DNA from: an uncultured Lachnospiraceae bacterium
GTDB lineage: Bacteria > Bacillota_A > Clostridia > Lachnospirales > Lachnospiraceae
DNA length: 12,104 nucleotides
NCBI GenBank assembly: GCA_902795835.1
Contig: CADBNA010000203.1
Coordinates: 1 to 12,104 of the forward strand
Reading direction: 5' to 3'
In this document: positions 1 through 6,750 of the stretch, piece after piece
How the letters are laid out: each line of letters opens with the position of its first letter
Position numbering within the stretch: position 1 is the first letter of the stretch
The notes under the pieces: generated by a model
Told to the model about the DNA's origin: nothing
Seen by the model: only the letters and a program-made list of their open reading frames with translations
The model's database searches: none
Program-made: the position numbers and the translations under genes

Positions 1-726
1 GCACTGGATGCAGGGATCTGGTTTGTGCCGGTGACGGGACGGCCGATGTCCGGTGTTCCCGAGGAGATCCTGAATTTCCCGGGCATCCGCTATATTATTA
101 CATCGAACGGAGCCGTAACGACGGACTGTCAGACAGGCGGGAGACTGCGCAGCGCCCCGCTGGATTCGGAAACGGCTGCCGCCATAGCGGAGATTCCGGT
201 CCGGAGGGGATTGATCCACAGTGTCTTTATCAATGGGGCAGGGTATTGCGAACGGCCTTTTTTTGAAAAACAATGGGCCTTTTTCCGCGATACGCCGGCG
301 GCTTCCTATGTCAGGAAAAGCAGACGGATAGCGGAAGACCTGAGAAGAGAAATTCTTTATTCCGGGACAGGTGTGGAAAATGTCTGGATGATGGCCCGCG
401 ACGGATCGGAACGGGATGAACTCAACAGGATGATCCGTGAAACCTGGGAGGTGCAGACGGTGCTGACTGCGGCCAGGGACATAGAGGTGGGAAGTCCGGA
501 GGCCGACAAGGGAAAAGCGCTTACAGACCTTGCCGTAAGGCTGGGTTTTGAAAAAGAGGAGATCCTGGCAATCGGGGACAATGAAAATGATCTGGGGATG
601 TTCCGGGCAGCAGGAATGGCGGCAGCCATGGGAAATGCCTCTGATACCGTAAAGAGGGCGGCTGACCTGGTGACGGATACCAATGAGCAGGAAGGCGCCG
701 CAAGGGTGATCGAGAGCATTCTCTGA
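1..726 (+). CDS. HAD-superfamily hydrolase, Cof-type, 5' end missing
   Basis: This is the C-terminal 241 residues of a haloacid-dehalogenase-superfamily phosphatase; the reading frame is open from the first base, so the start and the catalytic DxD motif lie outside the window. Visible residues 9-15 read VPVTGRP, the motif II threonine (T12) of the family. Near the end, DKGKAL (about residues 169-174) supplies the motif III lysine and GDNENDLGM (about 192-200) is the Mg2+-binding motif IV. The large segment between motifs II and III is a C2-type cap, as in Cof/YidA-like enzymes that dephosphorylate small phosphorylated metabolites such as sugar or nucleotide phosphates in the cytoplasm. The cap does not let me name a substrate. 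The gene stops 245 bp before nfnA and shows no link to it. Family assignment is secure; the physiological role is unknown. Confidence 0.9.
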   Translation, partial: ALDAGIWFVPVTGRPMSGVPEEILNFPGIRYIITSNGAVTTDCQTGGRLRSAPLDSETAAAIAEIPVRRGLIHSVFINGAGYCERPFFEKQWAFFRDTPAASYVRKSRRIAEDLRREILYSGTGVENVWMMARDGSERDELNRMIRETWEVQTVLTAARDIEVGSPEADKGKALTDLAVRLGFEKEEILAIGDNENDLGMFRAAGMAAAMGNASDTVKRAADLVTDTNEQEGAARVIESIL

Positions 727-746
727 CAGGGGCGGAAAGTATAGAG

Positions 747-769
747 CAAGTCCGCCGGGCCCGGACTTG
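747..769 (+). terminator. Hairpin after the HAD gene, possible weak terminator
   Basis: A perfect 8-bp stem (CAAGTCCG with CGGACTTG) closes a 7-base GC loop 20 bp after the HAD stop codon. No T-run follows, so intrinsic termination would be weak. It is the only structure that could separate the HAD transcript from nfnAB. Confidence 0.35.
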
Positions 770-820
770 AATGCCGGCCATATTGACATGACGGATTTAG
801 ACCTGCTTACCGGGAAATCA

Positions 821-849
821 TTGAAAAAAAGAAAGAAATATATTAAGAT
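821..849 (+). promoter_or_regulatory. Candidate nfnAB promoter
   Basis: TTGAAA (821-826) and TAAGAT (844-849) are 17 bp apart in the AT-rich half of the 245-bp gap before nfnA. The -35 box matches consensus at 5 of 6 positions and the -10 box at 4 of 6. Transcription from here would give a leader of roughly 115 nt ending in a strong AGGAGGAAGGAG ribosome binding site just before the ATG at 972. A TTGACA at 783-788 is a perfect -35 but has no reasonable -10 partner. I see no Rex-type operator or riboswitch in the gap. This is a consensus match by eye only. Confidence 0.35.
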
Positions 850-971
850 ATTTTTCGGGATTTCAAAAAAAACGAAACAAAGACAGACACAGAAGAGGAC
901 AGACCTGAAAAACCAAATGCTGATCTGAAAACAATTTTGCTGCGGAGTAAAGAAACAGGAGGAAGGAGTAC

Positions 972-1859
972 ATGTTTAAGATTTTGTATGCAGACAAGCT
1001 GGCGCCAAACATCTACCGTATGGTCGTTGAGGCGCCCAGGGTGGCAAAACACTGTCAGCCCGGCCAGTTCGTTATCGTCAAGGAGAACGAGACAGGCGAG
1101 CGGATTCCGCTGACAATCTGTGATTATGACCGGGAAAAGGGAACCATCACGATCGTTTTCCAGCCGGTCGGCGCATCCACCCAGTCCATGACGAAGCTGC
1201 AGGCGGGGGACGCCTTTCAGGACTTTGTGGGACCGCTGGGCCGTCCGTCTGATCTGATCGATGAGCCCATCGAAGAGCTTAAAAAGAAAAAAATTATCTT
1301 TATTGCCGGCGGTGTCGGCACGGCTCCTGTCTATCCCCAGGTAAAATGGCTTCATGAGCACGGTGTGCAGGCGGATGCCATCATCGGCGCCAAGAATAAA
1401 GACCTGGTGATCCTGGAGAAGGAGTTCAGCGAAGTCTGCAATCTCTATATCACGACCGATGACGGCTCTTACGGCAGGGAGGGCATGGTTACGAAGTGCC
1501 TGCAGGATCTTGTCGAAAAAGAGGGTCATTCCTATGATCACTGTGTGGCGATCGGTCCGATGATCATGATGAAGTTTGTCTGTAAGATGACTAAGGAAAT
1601 GGGCATTCCGACCATAGTCAGCATGAACCCGATCATGGTGGACGGCACAGGCATGTGCGGCGCCTGCAGACTGCAGGTTGGCGACGAGATTAAATTTGCC
1701 TGTGTGGATGGTCCCGAATTTAACGGATTCCTGGTTGACTTTGACCAGGCCATGAAGCGCATGACCATGTACAAGACAGAGGAAGGCCGGGCGATGCTGC
1801 GTTTGCAGGAAGGCGATACGCATCACGGCGGCTGCGGACAGTGCGGAGGTGACAAATAA
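972..1859 (+). CDS. nfnA: NfnA, FAD/[2Fe-2S] subunit of NADH-dependent ferredoxin:NADP+ oxidoreductase
   Basis: The 295-residue protein belongs to the ferredoxin-NADP reductase/PyrK-like family (often labelled sulfide/dihydroorotate dehydrogenase-like). In the NfnAB complex it oxidises NADH on FAD and passes electrons through a [2Fe-2S] cluster to NfnB, coupling NADH and reduced ferredoxin oxidation to NADP+ reduction. An N-terminal beta-barrel carries the FAD motif RIPLTI (44-49); GGVGTAP (113-119) begins the NAD-binding domain. Cluster ligands appear at D224, C229, C232 and C244: PyrK's C-x4-C-x2-C-xn-C with aspartate in the first place, which fits my recollection of Nfn. The tail ends GGCGQCGGDK, with two extra cysteines (C288, C291). 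Start choice rests on AGGAGGAAGGAG just upstream. The stop overlaps the nfnB start by one base (TAATG), so translation is probably coupled. The neighbour nfnB makes NfnA far more likely than a PyrK or HydG-type subunit. Confidence 0.93.
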   Translation: MFKILYADKLAPNIYRMVVEAPRVAKHCQPGQFVIVKENETGERIPLTICDYDREKGTITIVFQPVGASTQSMTKLQAGDAFQDFVGPLGRPSDLIDEPIEELKKKKIIFIAGGVGTAPVYPQVKWLHEHGVQADAIIGAKNKDLVILEKEFSEVCNLYITTDDGSYGREGMVTKCLQDLVEKEGHSYDHCVAIGPMIMMKFVCKMTKEMGIPTIVSMNPIMVDGTGMCGACRLQVGDEIKFACVDGPEFNGFLVDFDQAMKRMTMYKTEEGRAMLRLQEGDTHHGGCGQCGGDK

Positions 1860-3259
1860 TGGCGAATGATCCCAAAATGCTGGTAAAGGTTCCGGTGCGC
1901 GAGCAGGATCCGAAGGTCCGCGCCACCAATTTTGATGAAGTGTGCTACGGCTACAATGCGGAAGAAGCCGCCGCGGAAGCAGAGCGGTGCCTGAACTGCA
2001 AGAAGCCGAAATGTGTGGAAGGCTGTCCCGTAAGCATCAATATCCCCGGCTTTATCTCTGAGCTGAAGGAAGGCAATGTGGAGAAGGCCTACCAGGTGAT
2101 CAGCGAATCCAGTGCCCTGCCGGCTGTCTGCGGCCGCGTATGTCCGCAGGAGACCCAGTGCGAAGGCGTCTGCATCCGGGGCAAGAAGGGCGAACCCGTA
2201 TCGATCGGCAAGCTGGAGCGTTTTGTGGCCGACTGGGCCCGTGAGAACGGCGTGAAGCCGCAGCCTGCAGCGGAAAAGAACGGACACAAGGTGGCTGTGA
2301 TCGGCGCCGGTCCGGCAGGCCTGACCTGTGCAGGCGATCTGGCCAGACTGGGCTACGATGTGACGATCTTCGAGGCCCTGCACAAGGCCGGCGGCGTGCT
2401 GTCCTACGGCATTCCGGAGTTCCGTCTGCCCAAGAGCGCCGTAGTTGACAAGGAAGTGGAGAATGTCAAAAGCCTCGGCGTAAAGATTGAGACCGATGTG
2501 GTCATCGGAAAGGCCACAACAGTGGACGAGCTGATGGATGAGGAAGGATTTGACGCCGTCTTTATCGGTTCAGGCGCCGGTCTTCCGATGTTTATGGGTA
2601 TCCCCGGCGAAAGCGCAATGGGCGTTTTCTCCGCGAACGAATACCTGACCCGGAACAACCTGATGAAGGCTTACCGCGATGACTATGCGACACCGATCCA
2701 CATCGGGAAAAAAGTCGCCGTTGTCGGCGGCGGCAACGTGGCCATGGACGCGGCGCGCACGGCTCTCCGGCTGGGTGCGGATGTACATATCATTTACCGG
2801 CGCTCCGAGGAAGAGCTTCCCGCCAGGCGCGAAGAAGTCCACCACGCAAAGGAAGAGGGCGTGATCTTTGACCTGCTCTGCAATCCGGTTGAGATCCTGG
2901 TAAATGAAGACGGCTGGGTCAGCGGCATCCGCTGCATCCGGATGGAGCTTGGAGAGCCGGATGCCTCCGGCAGAAGGCGTCCCGTACCGATTCCGGGATC
3001 GGAGTTTGAGGTGGAAGTGGATACTGTGATCATGTCCCTTGGCACATCACCGAATCCGCTGATCTCTTCAACAACGGCAGGACTGGATATCAACAAGCAT
3101 AAATGCATTGTCGCCGAGGAAGAGAACGGACAGACATCCCGCGAAGGCGTTTTCGCAGGCGGAGACGCCGTCACAGGCGCAGCCACGGTCATCCTGGCCA
3201 TGGGTGCCGGCAAGGCAGCCGCCAAGGGCATTCATGAGTATATTCAGAGCAAGAAGTAA
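1859..3259 (+). CDS. nfnB: NfnB, NADPH-binding subunit of NADH-dependent ferredoxin:NADP+ oxidoreductase
   Basis: This 466-residue flavoprotein has the fold of the glutamate synthase small subunit (GltD). Its N-terminal iron-sulfur domain has C44-x2-C47-x4-C52-x3-C56 and C91-x3-C95-x5-C101-x3-C105, enough for two [4Fe-4S] clusters. GAGPAGL (149-155) binds FAD, GGGNVAMDAAR (290-300) binds NADP(H), and AGGDAVTGAATVILAMGAGK (433-452) is the C-terminal FAD signature. In NfnAB this FAD is the bifurcation site: electrons from ferredoxin and, through NfnA, from NADH reduce NADP+. On sequence alone it could be called GltD or 'glutamate synthase (NADPH), homotetrameric', but no large glutamate synthase gene is present and nfnA directly precedes it. 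The ribosome binding site GGAGGTGA (1845-1852) lies inside the last codons of nfnA. The reading frame is intact and of usual length. Confidence 0.94.
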   Translation: MANDPKMLVKVPVREQDPKVRATNFDEVCYGYNAEEAAAEAERCLNCKKPKCVEGCPVSINIPGFISELKEGNVEKAYQVISESSALPAVCGRVCPQETQCEGVCIRGKKGEPVSIGKLERFVADWARENGVKPQPAAEKNGHKVAVIGAGPAGLTCAGDLARLGYDVTIFEALHKAGGVLSYGIPEFRLPKSAVVDKEVENVKSLGVKIETDVVIGKATTVDELMDEEGFDAVFIGSGAGLPMFMGIPGESAMGVFSANEYLTRNNLMKAYRDDYATPIHIGKKVAVVGGGNVAMDAARTALRLGADVHIIYRRSEEELPARREEVHHAKEEGVIFDLLCNPVEILVNEDGWVSGIRCIRMELGEPDASGRRRPVPIPGSEFEVEVDTVIMSLGTSPNPLISSTTAGLDINKHKCIVAEEENGQTSREGVFAGGDAVTGAATVILAMGAGKAAAKGIHEYIQSKK

Positions 3260-3273
3260 GGAAAGCGAGGCAA

Positions 3274-3333
3274 GAACTCAAGGGGACGGTTCCTTAGCGC
3301 TCATGAGCGCTAAGGAACCGTCCCCTTGAGTTC
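3274..3333. repeat. 60-bp perfect palindrome, REP/RAYT-like repeat
   Basis: Two 30-bp arms (3274-3303 and 3304-3333) are exact reverse complements with no spacer; the centre is TCA/TGA. The arms include the string AAGGGGACGGTTCC. From memory, GGGGACGGTTCC-type sequences recur in palindromic intergenic repeats of Clostridia and other bacteria near REP-associated (Y1-type) transposases; no such gene is in the window. It begins 14 bp after the nfnB stop and ends 9 bp before the next start codon. The RNA would form a roughly 27-30-bp hairpin that could block or terminate transcripts in both directions or be an RNase III target. No T-run follows, so a classical terminator is less likely. Confidence 0.85.
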
Positions 3334-3342
3334 AACAGCACT

Positions 3343-4131
3343 ATGGAATCATTTATACTGAAAAAAGAGAACGGCCAGCAGATGGCCTGCGTTAAGGAGA
3401 TACCGGAATCTCCGAAAGGAATCGTAATCGCGATTCACGGATTTACGAGCAGTAAAGAAAGCCCGACGGTACAGCTTCTGCTTCAGAGGCTTCCCGGCGC
3501 AGGCCTGGGAGTTATCGGCATTGACCTGCCGGCTCACGGAAGCGGCGTTTCCAGAGAAGAGGAACTGCGCATCGAAGCCTGTCTGGACAGCCTGCAGGCT
3601 GCAGAGCAGTATGCGTCTGAGTGCTGCCCCGGGAAAGACATCTTTTATTTTGCGTCCAGCTTTGGTGCGTATATCACTTCCCTCTATATCAGCGAACGGC
3701 CGCACAGGGGAAAAAGCGCGTTCTTCCGGAGTGCGGCTGTCAATATGCCGGACCTTTTTGCAATAGACAGGGAGAATTTATCTGAACCTGAGAAAGAGAT
3801 GCTCCGGGAGCTGGATGAGAAGGGCTATATACAGCCCAGCCTGGATCTGGGAAGTCCTGTCAAAGTGACTGCAGCCATGCTGCAGGATCTGGCTGAAAAC
3901 AGTCTTTTTGAAAAATTTGATCCGGAGAGGTATGGGCATCATCGGATTGCCATGGCACATGGTGAAGAAGACAATGTCATAGATCCGAAAGCCGCAGAGC
4001 GATTTGCCCGCCAATTTGGCATTCCGATAACCCTTTACGAAAAAGAAGGGCATTCGCTGTCGATTCTTCCCGGAACAGCAGAAGCAGTTGTCAGCCAGGC
4101 AATCAGGTGGTTTCTGGAAACGGATGGCTGA
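3343..4131 (+). CDS. Alpha/beta hydrolase family protein
   Basis: The 262-residue protein has the order of an alpha/beta hydrolase: strand plus oxyanion loop IAIHGFTSSKES (29-40), DLPAHGSG (61-68), a nucleophile elbow ASSFG (105-109, expected Ser106), an acidic residue in HGEEDNVID (D210, or D214), and the catalytic histidine in EGHS (H237). The elbow has alanine where the common GxSxG has glycine, which is tolerated in part of the family. The region 125-195 resembles a lid or cap. There is no signal peptide, so it is a cytoplasmic esterase, thioesterase or peptidase-like enzyme of unknown substrate. The ATG at 3343 is the only usable start, because an in-frame stop lies in the palindrome at 3304-3306; no purine-rich ribosome binding site precedes it. 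An internal ATG at 3382 would remove 13 residues but also has a poor site. Confidence 0.85.
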   Translation: MESFILKKENGQQMACVKEIPESPKGIVIAIHGFTSSKESPTVQLLLQRLPGAGLGVIGIDLPAHGSGVSREEELRIEACLDSLQAAEQYASECCPGKDIFYFASSFGAYITSLYISERPHRGKSAFFRSAAVNMPDLFAIDRENLSEPEKEMLRELDEKGYIQPSLDLGSPVKVTAAMLQDLAENSLFEKFDPERYGHHRIAMAHGEEDNVIDPKAAERFARQFGIPITLYEKEGHSLSILPGTAEAVVSQAIRWFLETDG

Positions 4132-4153
4132 GTGCTGAGATAATGAGAAAACC

Positions 4154-4238
4154 TGAAGCAGCCGGAAGCATGAAGCGCCCGGAAGCATGAAATGGCCAGA
4201 TGGATAAAACAGCCAAGAGTATGAATCAGTCAGGAGCG
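4154..4238 (+). repeat. Degenerate 17-bp tandem repeat, about five units
   Basis: Five consecutive 17-bp units start at 4154, 4171, 4188, 4205 and 4222. The first two are TGAAGCAGCCGGAAGCA and TGAAGCGCCCGGAAGCA (15 of 17 identical); units 3, 4 and 5 share 11, 11 and 12 positions with unit 1. All begin T(G/A)AA, and four of the five keep a CC at positions 9-10. The array fills most of the 112-bp gap between the hydrolase and surE. The last unit holds CAGGAG, the surE ribosome binding site, at the place where unit 1 has CCGGAAG. A period of 17 is not a multiple of three, so the array is not coding. Confidence 0.75.
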
Positions 4239-4243
4239 GATGA

Positions 4244-4960
4244 ATGAGAAAGATTCTGATTACAAATGATGACGGCATTCAGGCAGACGGTCTTGTACGG
4301 CTGGCTAAAGCAGCCCGTTCGTTCGGAGAGGTATGGGTAGTGGCTCCGGACAGACAGAAAAGCGCTGCAGCCCACAGCATTACTCTCCACAGTCCTGTAG
4401 ATATTTATCCATGTACGTTTCCCGCAGAAGGTGTCCGGGCGTTTTCCTGTTCCGGAACCCCCGGAGATTGTGTGCGGATCGGCAGTCGGGCGATTCTTCC
4501 ATCAAAACCGGATCTGGTACTGTCCGGGATAAATTACGGATATAACGTGGGCTCGGACATCCAGTATTCAGCCACCGCAGGAGCCGCTTTCGAGGCTGCT
4601 TTTCAGGGCATTTGCGGCATTGCGCTGTCCGAGGATGCAACAGCATGTCATGAGGTGACGGATGCTTTTCTTAATATAGTTCTGGAAGAACTTGCGGAGA
4701 AAAAGCTGGACACATCACACATCTGGAATGTCAATTTCCCGGGGTGCACGGCTCCCGAATGCCGGGGCATCCTGTATGACAGGACTGTTTCGCGAAAAGA
4801 AATGTATGATGACAGCTACCAGCCTGTCGGGGAACTGCCGGAAGGGGGAATCCGTTATATGGTAAAAGGTGAATACCGGCAGGAAGCAGAGCCGGGAACA
4901 GACTTTCAGGCAGTGCTTGATCACTATATATCCATCGGCGTAGTGAGCAACATAGTATGA
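4244..4960 (+). CDS. surE: 5'/3'-nucleotidase SurE
   Basis: SurE hydrolyses 5'- and 3'-nucleoside monophosphates (and in some species short polyphosphate) using a divalent metal, and acts in the cytoplasm. The N-terminus KILITNDDGIQADGL (3-17) holds the metal-binding D9 and D10. Further ligands are S40 in APDRQKSAAAHSIT and N97 in SGINYGYNVGSD. The phosphate-binding SGTPGDCVR (70-78) is present. At 238 residues it is slightly shorter than the usual roughly 250 and complete. The ATG at 4244 follows AGGAG (4232-4236) by 7 bases. Often surE sits beside pcm or nlpD in proteobacteria; here it lies between a hydrolase and a phosphatase gene, possibly on a shared transcript with the phosphatase, which begins 27 bp later. 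Confidence 0.95.
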   Translation: MRKILITNDDGIQADGLVRLAKAARSFGEVWVVAPDRQKSAAAHSITLHSPVDIYPCTFPAEGVRAFSCSGTPGDCVRIGSRAILPSKPDLVLSGINYGYNVGSDIQYSATAGAAFEAAFQGICGIALSEDATACHEVTDAFLNIVLEELAEKKLDTSHIWNVNFPGCTAPECRGILYDRTVSRKEMYDDSYQPVGELPEGGIRYMVKGEYRQEAEPGTDFQAVLDHYISIGVVSNIV

Positions 4961-4987
4961 CTTATAAAAGCATTATAGAGGAGAAAA

Positions 4988-5827
4988 ATGACAGACAGCA
5001 GAGAGATTTCACTTCCCCGGATTATCGAGATGGTGGCTTCAGCCCGCAGATTTTTCTTTGACGAAAAAATGAAAAATGATGTGCATATCAAAGGCCCGAT
5101 CGATTTTGTGACAGCGGTTGATTTACATGTACAGGCATATCTGCAGGAGACGCTGCGGCGGGAATATCCGAATATACAGTTTATGGGAGAAGAGAAGGAC
5201 AACGACGAAATCGATTTTTCCGGCCGTGTCTGGATTCTGGATCCGGTGGACGGGACCGCGAACCTGGTGCATGACCTGCATGCCAGCGCCATCTCGCTGG
5301 GACTGTATGAGAACGGCACCGGCGTGCTGGGCGTGATCTGCAATCCCTATACAGATGAGATGTTCAGCGCCGTCAGGGGCGGAGGTGCTTTTTTAAACGG
5401 GAAGCCGATCCATGTGACAGACGCGCCGGATCTGGCGCACAGTATGGTGATTGTCGGAACCAGTTCAAACCACCGTCAGAGAACGGCCTGGACTTTTGAC
5501 TGTTTCCGGGAGATCTTTGAACACAGTGAGGATATCCGTCATGGCGGAAGTGCGGCCCTCAGCCTGGCAGATGTGGCCAGAGGGCGCTATGGGGCGCTTT
5601 TTCAGCGGTATCTGATGCCATGGGACTATGCGGCGGGAAAGGTGATCATAGAAGAGGCAGGAGGCTTTACGGCGGATTTGTGCGGCGATCCGCTTCTCTG
5701 CCGCAGCAGCAGGCCGTCTGCGGTGCTGGCTGCGGCAAATGAGAAGATCATGCGGGAAATGCTGGCTCTTGTGAATCCTGATCAGAAGCCATCGGAAGTA
5801 TTTATCCGGGAAGAAGACTGTCTCTGA
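4988..5827 (+). CDS. Inositol monophosphatase family protein
   Basis: This 279-residue member of the IMPase/FBPase/CysQ superfamily is a Mg2+-dependent, Li+-sensitive type of phosphomonoesterase. Metal and catalytic motifs are in the expected order: VTAVD (41-45), GEE (67-69), WILDPVDGTANLVH (82-95, metal ligands D85 and D88), and WDYAAG (212-217, D213). Such proteins may act on myo-inositol 1-phosphate, fructose 1,6-bisphosphate or 3'-phosphoadenosine 5'-phosphate; residues outside the core do not let me choose. The start ATG follows AGAGGAGA closely. It sits 27 bp after surE, another phosphate-releasing enzyme, which suggests co-transcription. Its last 26 bp overlap the 3' end of coaX on the opposite strand. 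Confidence 0.93.
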   Translation: MTDSREISLPRIIEMVASARRFFFDEKMKNDVHIKGPIDFVTAVDLHVQAYLQETLRREYPNIQFMGEEKDNDEIDFSGRVWILDPVDGTANLVHDLHASAISLGLYENGTGVLGVICNPYTDEMFSAVRGGGAFLNGKPIHVTDAPDLAHSMVIVGTSSNHRQRTAWTFDCFREIFEHSEDIRHGGSAALSLADVARGRYGALFQRYLMPWDYAAGKVIIEEAGGFTADLCGDPLLCRSSRPSAVLAAANEKIMREMLALVNPDQKPSEVFIREEDCL

Positions 5828-6587
5828 GTATCAGTCCGAGACCTTTCAGAAGCATGTCATTGTCTATCGTGATGGTGTGGCGGCAGAAGGGGGCAATGAT
5901 TCTTCCCATGCCGCCGGTGGCCACAATCGTCGGAGGCTCTTCACCGAGCTCTTCGATAAAGTGATCGATGATGCCGTCCAGCTGTCCGGCGGATCCGTAA
6001 ATCATGCCGCTTTTAATGGCATTCACAGTATCCTTTGCAATCGCGCGGTCAGGCGCAGAAAAATCTACAGCAGGGAGCAGCGCCGTGTCCTGGATGAGCC
6101 CTTTAAGGGCAGTCCCAGGACCGGGAAGAATGCAGCCGCCGATGTAGGCTCCGCTGCGGGATACGACAGTTACGGTCGCAGCCGTGCCGATATCGATGAT
6201 GACCGCGGGCAGAGGATAGTATTCCACGGCTGCAGCAGCTGTGGCCAGCAGGTCTCCTGCAATGGCCTCTGCCGGCAGGCCGTTCATTTCAACCGGCAGC
6301 TGGATCCTGGCATTCTTTCCCAGAATAAAAGGTGATTTCCCGGTCAGGATGCGAATGGCTTCGGATACGGATACGGCGACTTCAGGTACGACTGAGGAGA
6401 GCACCGATTCTGCTATACTCTCAGGAGCTATCTTCTGCAAAGCCAGAATTTCCCGGATTTCAGCTGCATATTCCCAGGCGGTTTCATTCCTGTCAGTGCT
6501 CAGCTGCATTCTGTCGGACACTTCATTTTTTTCATCCAGACAGCCCAGGACAATATGTGTATTTCCAATATCTATTGCGAGAAACAT
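5802..6587 (-). CDS. coaX: Type III pantothenate kinase, divergent at the GADR motif
   Basis: CoaX phosphorylates pantothenate with ATP, the first step of coenzyme A synthesis, and is not feedback inhibited by CoA as type I enzymes are. The 261-residue protein begins MFLAIDIGNTHIVLG, the ASKHA-fold phosphate loop. IDIGTAATV (131-139), GGCILPGPGTALKGLIQDTALLP (150-172) and ATGGMG (223-228) also fit the family. Where most members have GADR, this one has AGDL (110-113): the catalytic aspartate is kept (D112) but arginine is leucine, and the usual TATT is TAAT. This may be a divergent or second copy. I chose the ATG at 6587 because AAAGGAG (6597-6603) precedes it by 9 bases; an upstream in-frame GTG at 6611 has no good site and would add residues before the conserved start. 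The gene converges on the phosphatase gene with no terminator between them. Confidence 0.88.
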   Translation of the reverse strand: MFLAIDIGNTHIVLGCLDEKNEVSDRMQLSTDRNETAWEYAAEIREILALQKIAPESIAESVLSSVVPEVAVSVSEAIRILTGKSPFILGKNARIQLPVEMNGLPAEAIAGDLLATAAAAVEYYPLPAVIIDIGTAATVTVVSRSGAYIGGCILPGPGTALKGLIQDTALLPAVDFSAPDRAIAKDTVNAIKSGMIYGSAGQLDGIIDHFIEELGEEPPTIVATGGMGRIIAPFCRHTITIDNDMLLKGLGLILRDSLLPG

Positions 6588-6634
6588 AAACGAGTACTCC
6601 TTTCTGCACACTTTCAGACAGGTTTCTGCTGAAT

Positions 6635-6663
6635 ATTATGCCACAGCCGCCGCTGCGTGTAAA
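6635..6663 (-). promoter_or_regulatory. Candidate coaX promoter
   Basis: On the minus strand TTTACA (6658-6663) and CATAAT (6635-6640) are exactly 17 bp apart; each matches consensus at five of six positions. The predicted start of transcription is about 40 bases before the coaX ATG at 6587, with the AAAGGAG site between. This is the best-looking promoter in the window. Confidence 0.6.
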
Positions 6664-6666
6664 CAA

Positions 6667-6716
6667 ACGGCGCCGGGGCAATTCCGTGATCACAGTACGG
6701 GGCCGGGGCAATTCCG
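6667..6716. repeat. Two 20-bp direct repeats, 30 bp apart, between divergent promoters
   Basis: Positions 6667-6686 and 6697-6716 agree at 19 of 20 bases; the shared core is GCCGGGGCAATTCCG (6672-6686 and 6702-6716). Weaker similarity continues six bases further. The pair lies between the coaX promoter on the left and the PNPOx-gene promoter on the right, starting 4 bp from the coaX -35 box. Spacing of 30 bp is near three helical turns, which would suit two copies of a regulator binding the same face. A simple tandem duplication is equally possible. Confidence 0.7.
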
Positions 6717-6750
6717 CGACCATTCGGCAGGATCTCCGGTCTGCCGGCCG

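Noticed and set aside
783..788. Perfect TTGACA upstream of nfnA as the promoter -35
   Set aside because: No acceptable -10 box lies 15-19 bases downstream; the nearest sequences are CTTACC-like.
843..1826. Long open frame on the minus strand opposite nfnA (327 codons)
   Set aside because: It is a shadow of nfnA. It has no family resemblance, its His/Arg-rich composition fits antisense of a biased gene, and the plus-strand NfnA is unmistakable.
3274..3333. Palindrome as an ordinary rho-independent terminator for nfnAB
   Set aside because: It is unusually long, perfectly symmetrical and spacerless, and lacks a T-run on either side. It may still terminate, but a REP/RAYT-like repeat explains it better.
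4154..4238. CRISPR array in the 17-bp repeats
   Set aside because: Units are end to end with no unique spacers, are only 17 bp and degenerate, and no cas genes are present.
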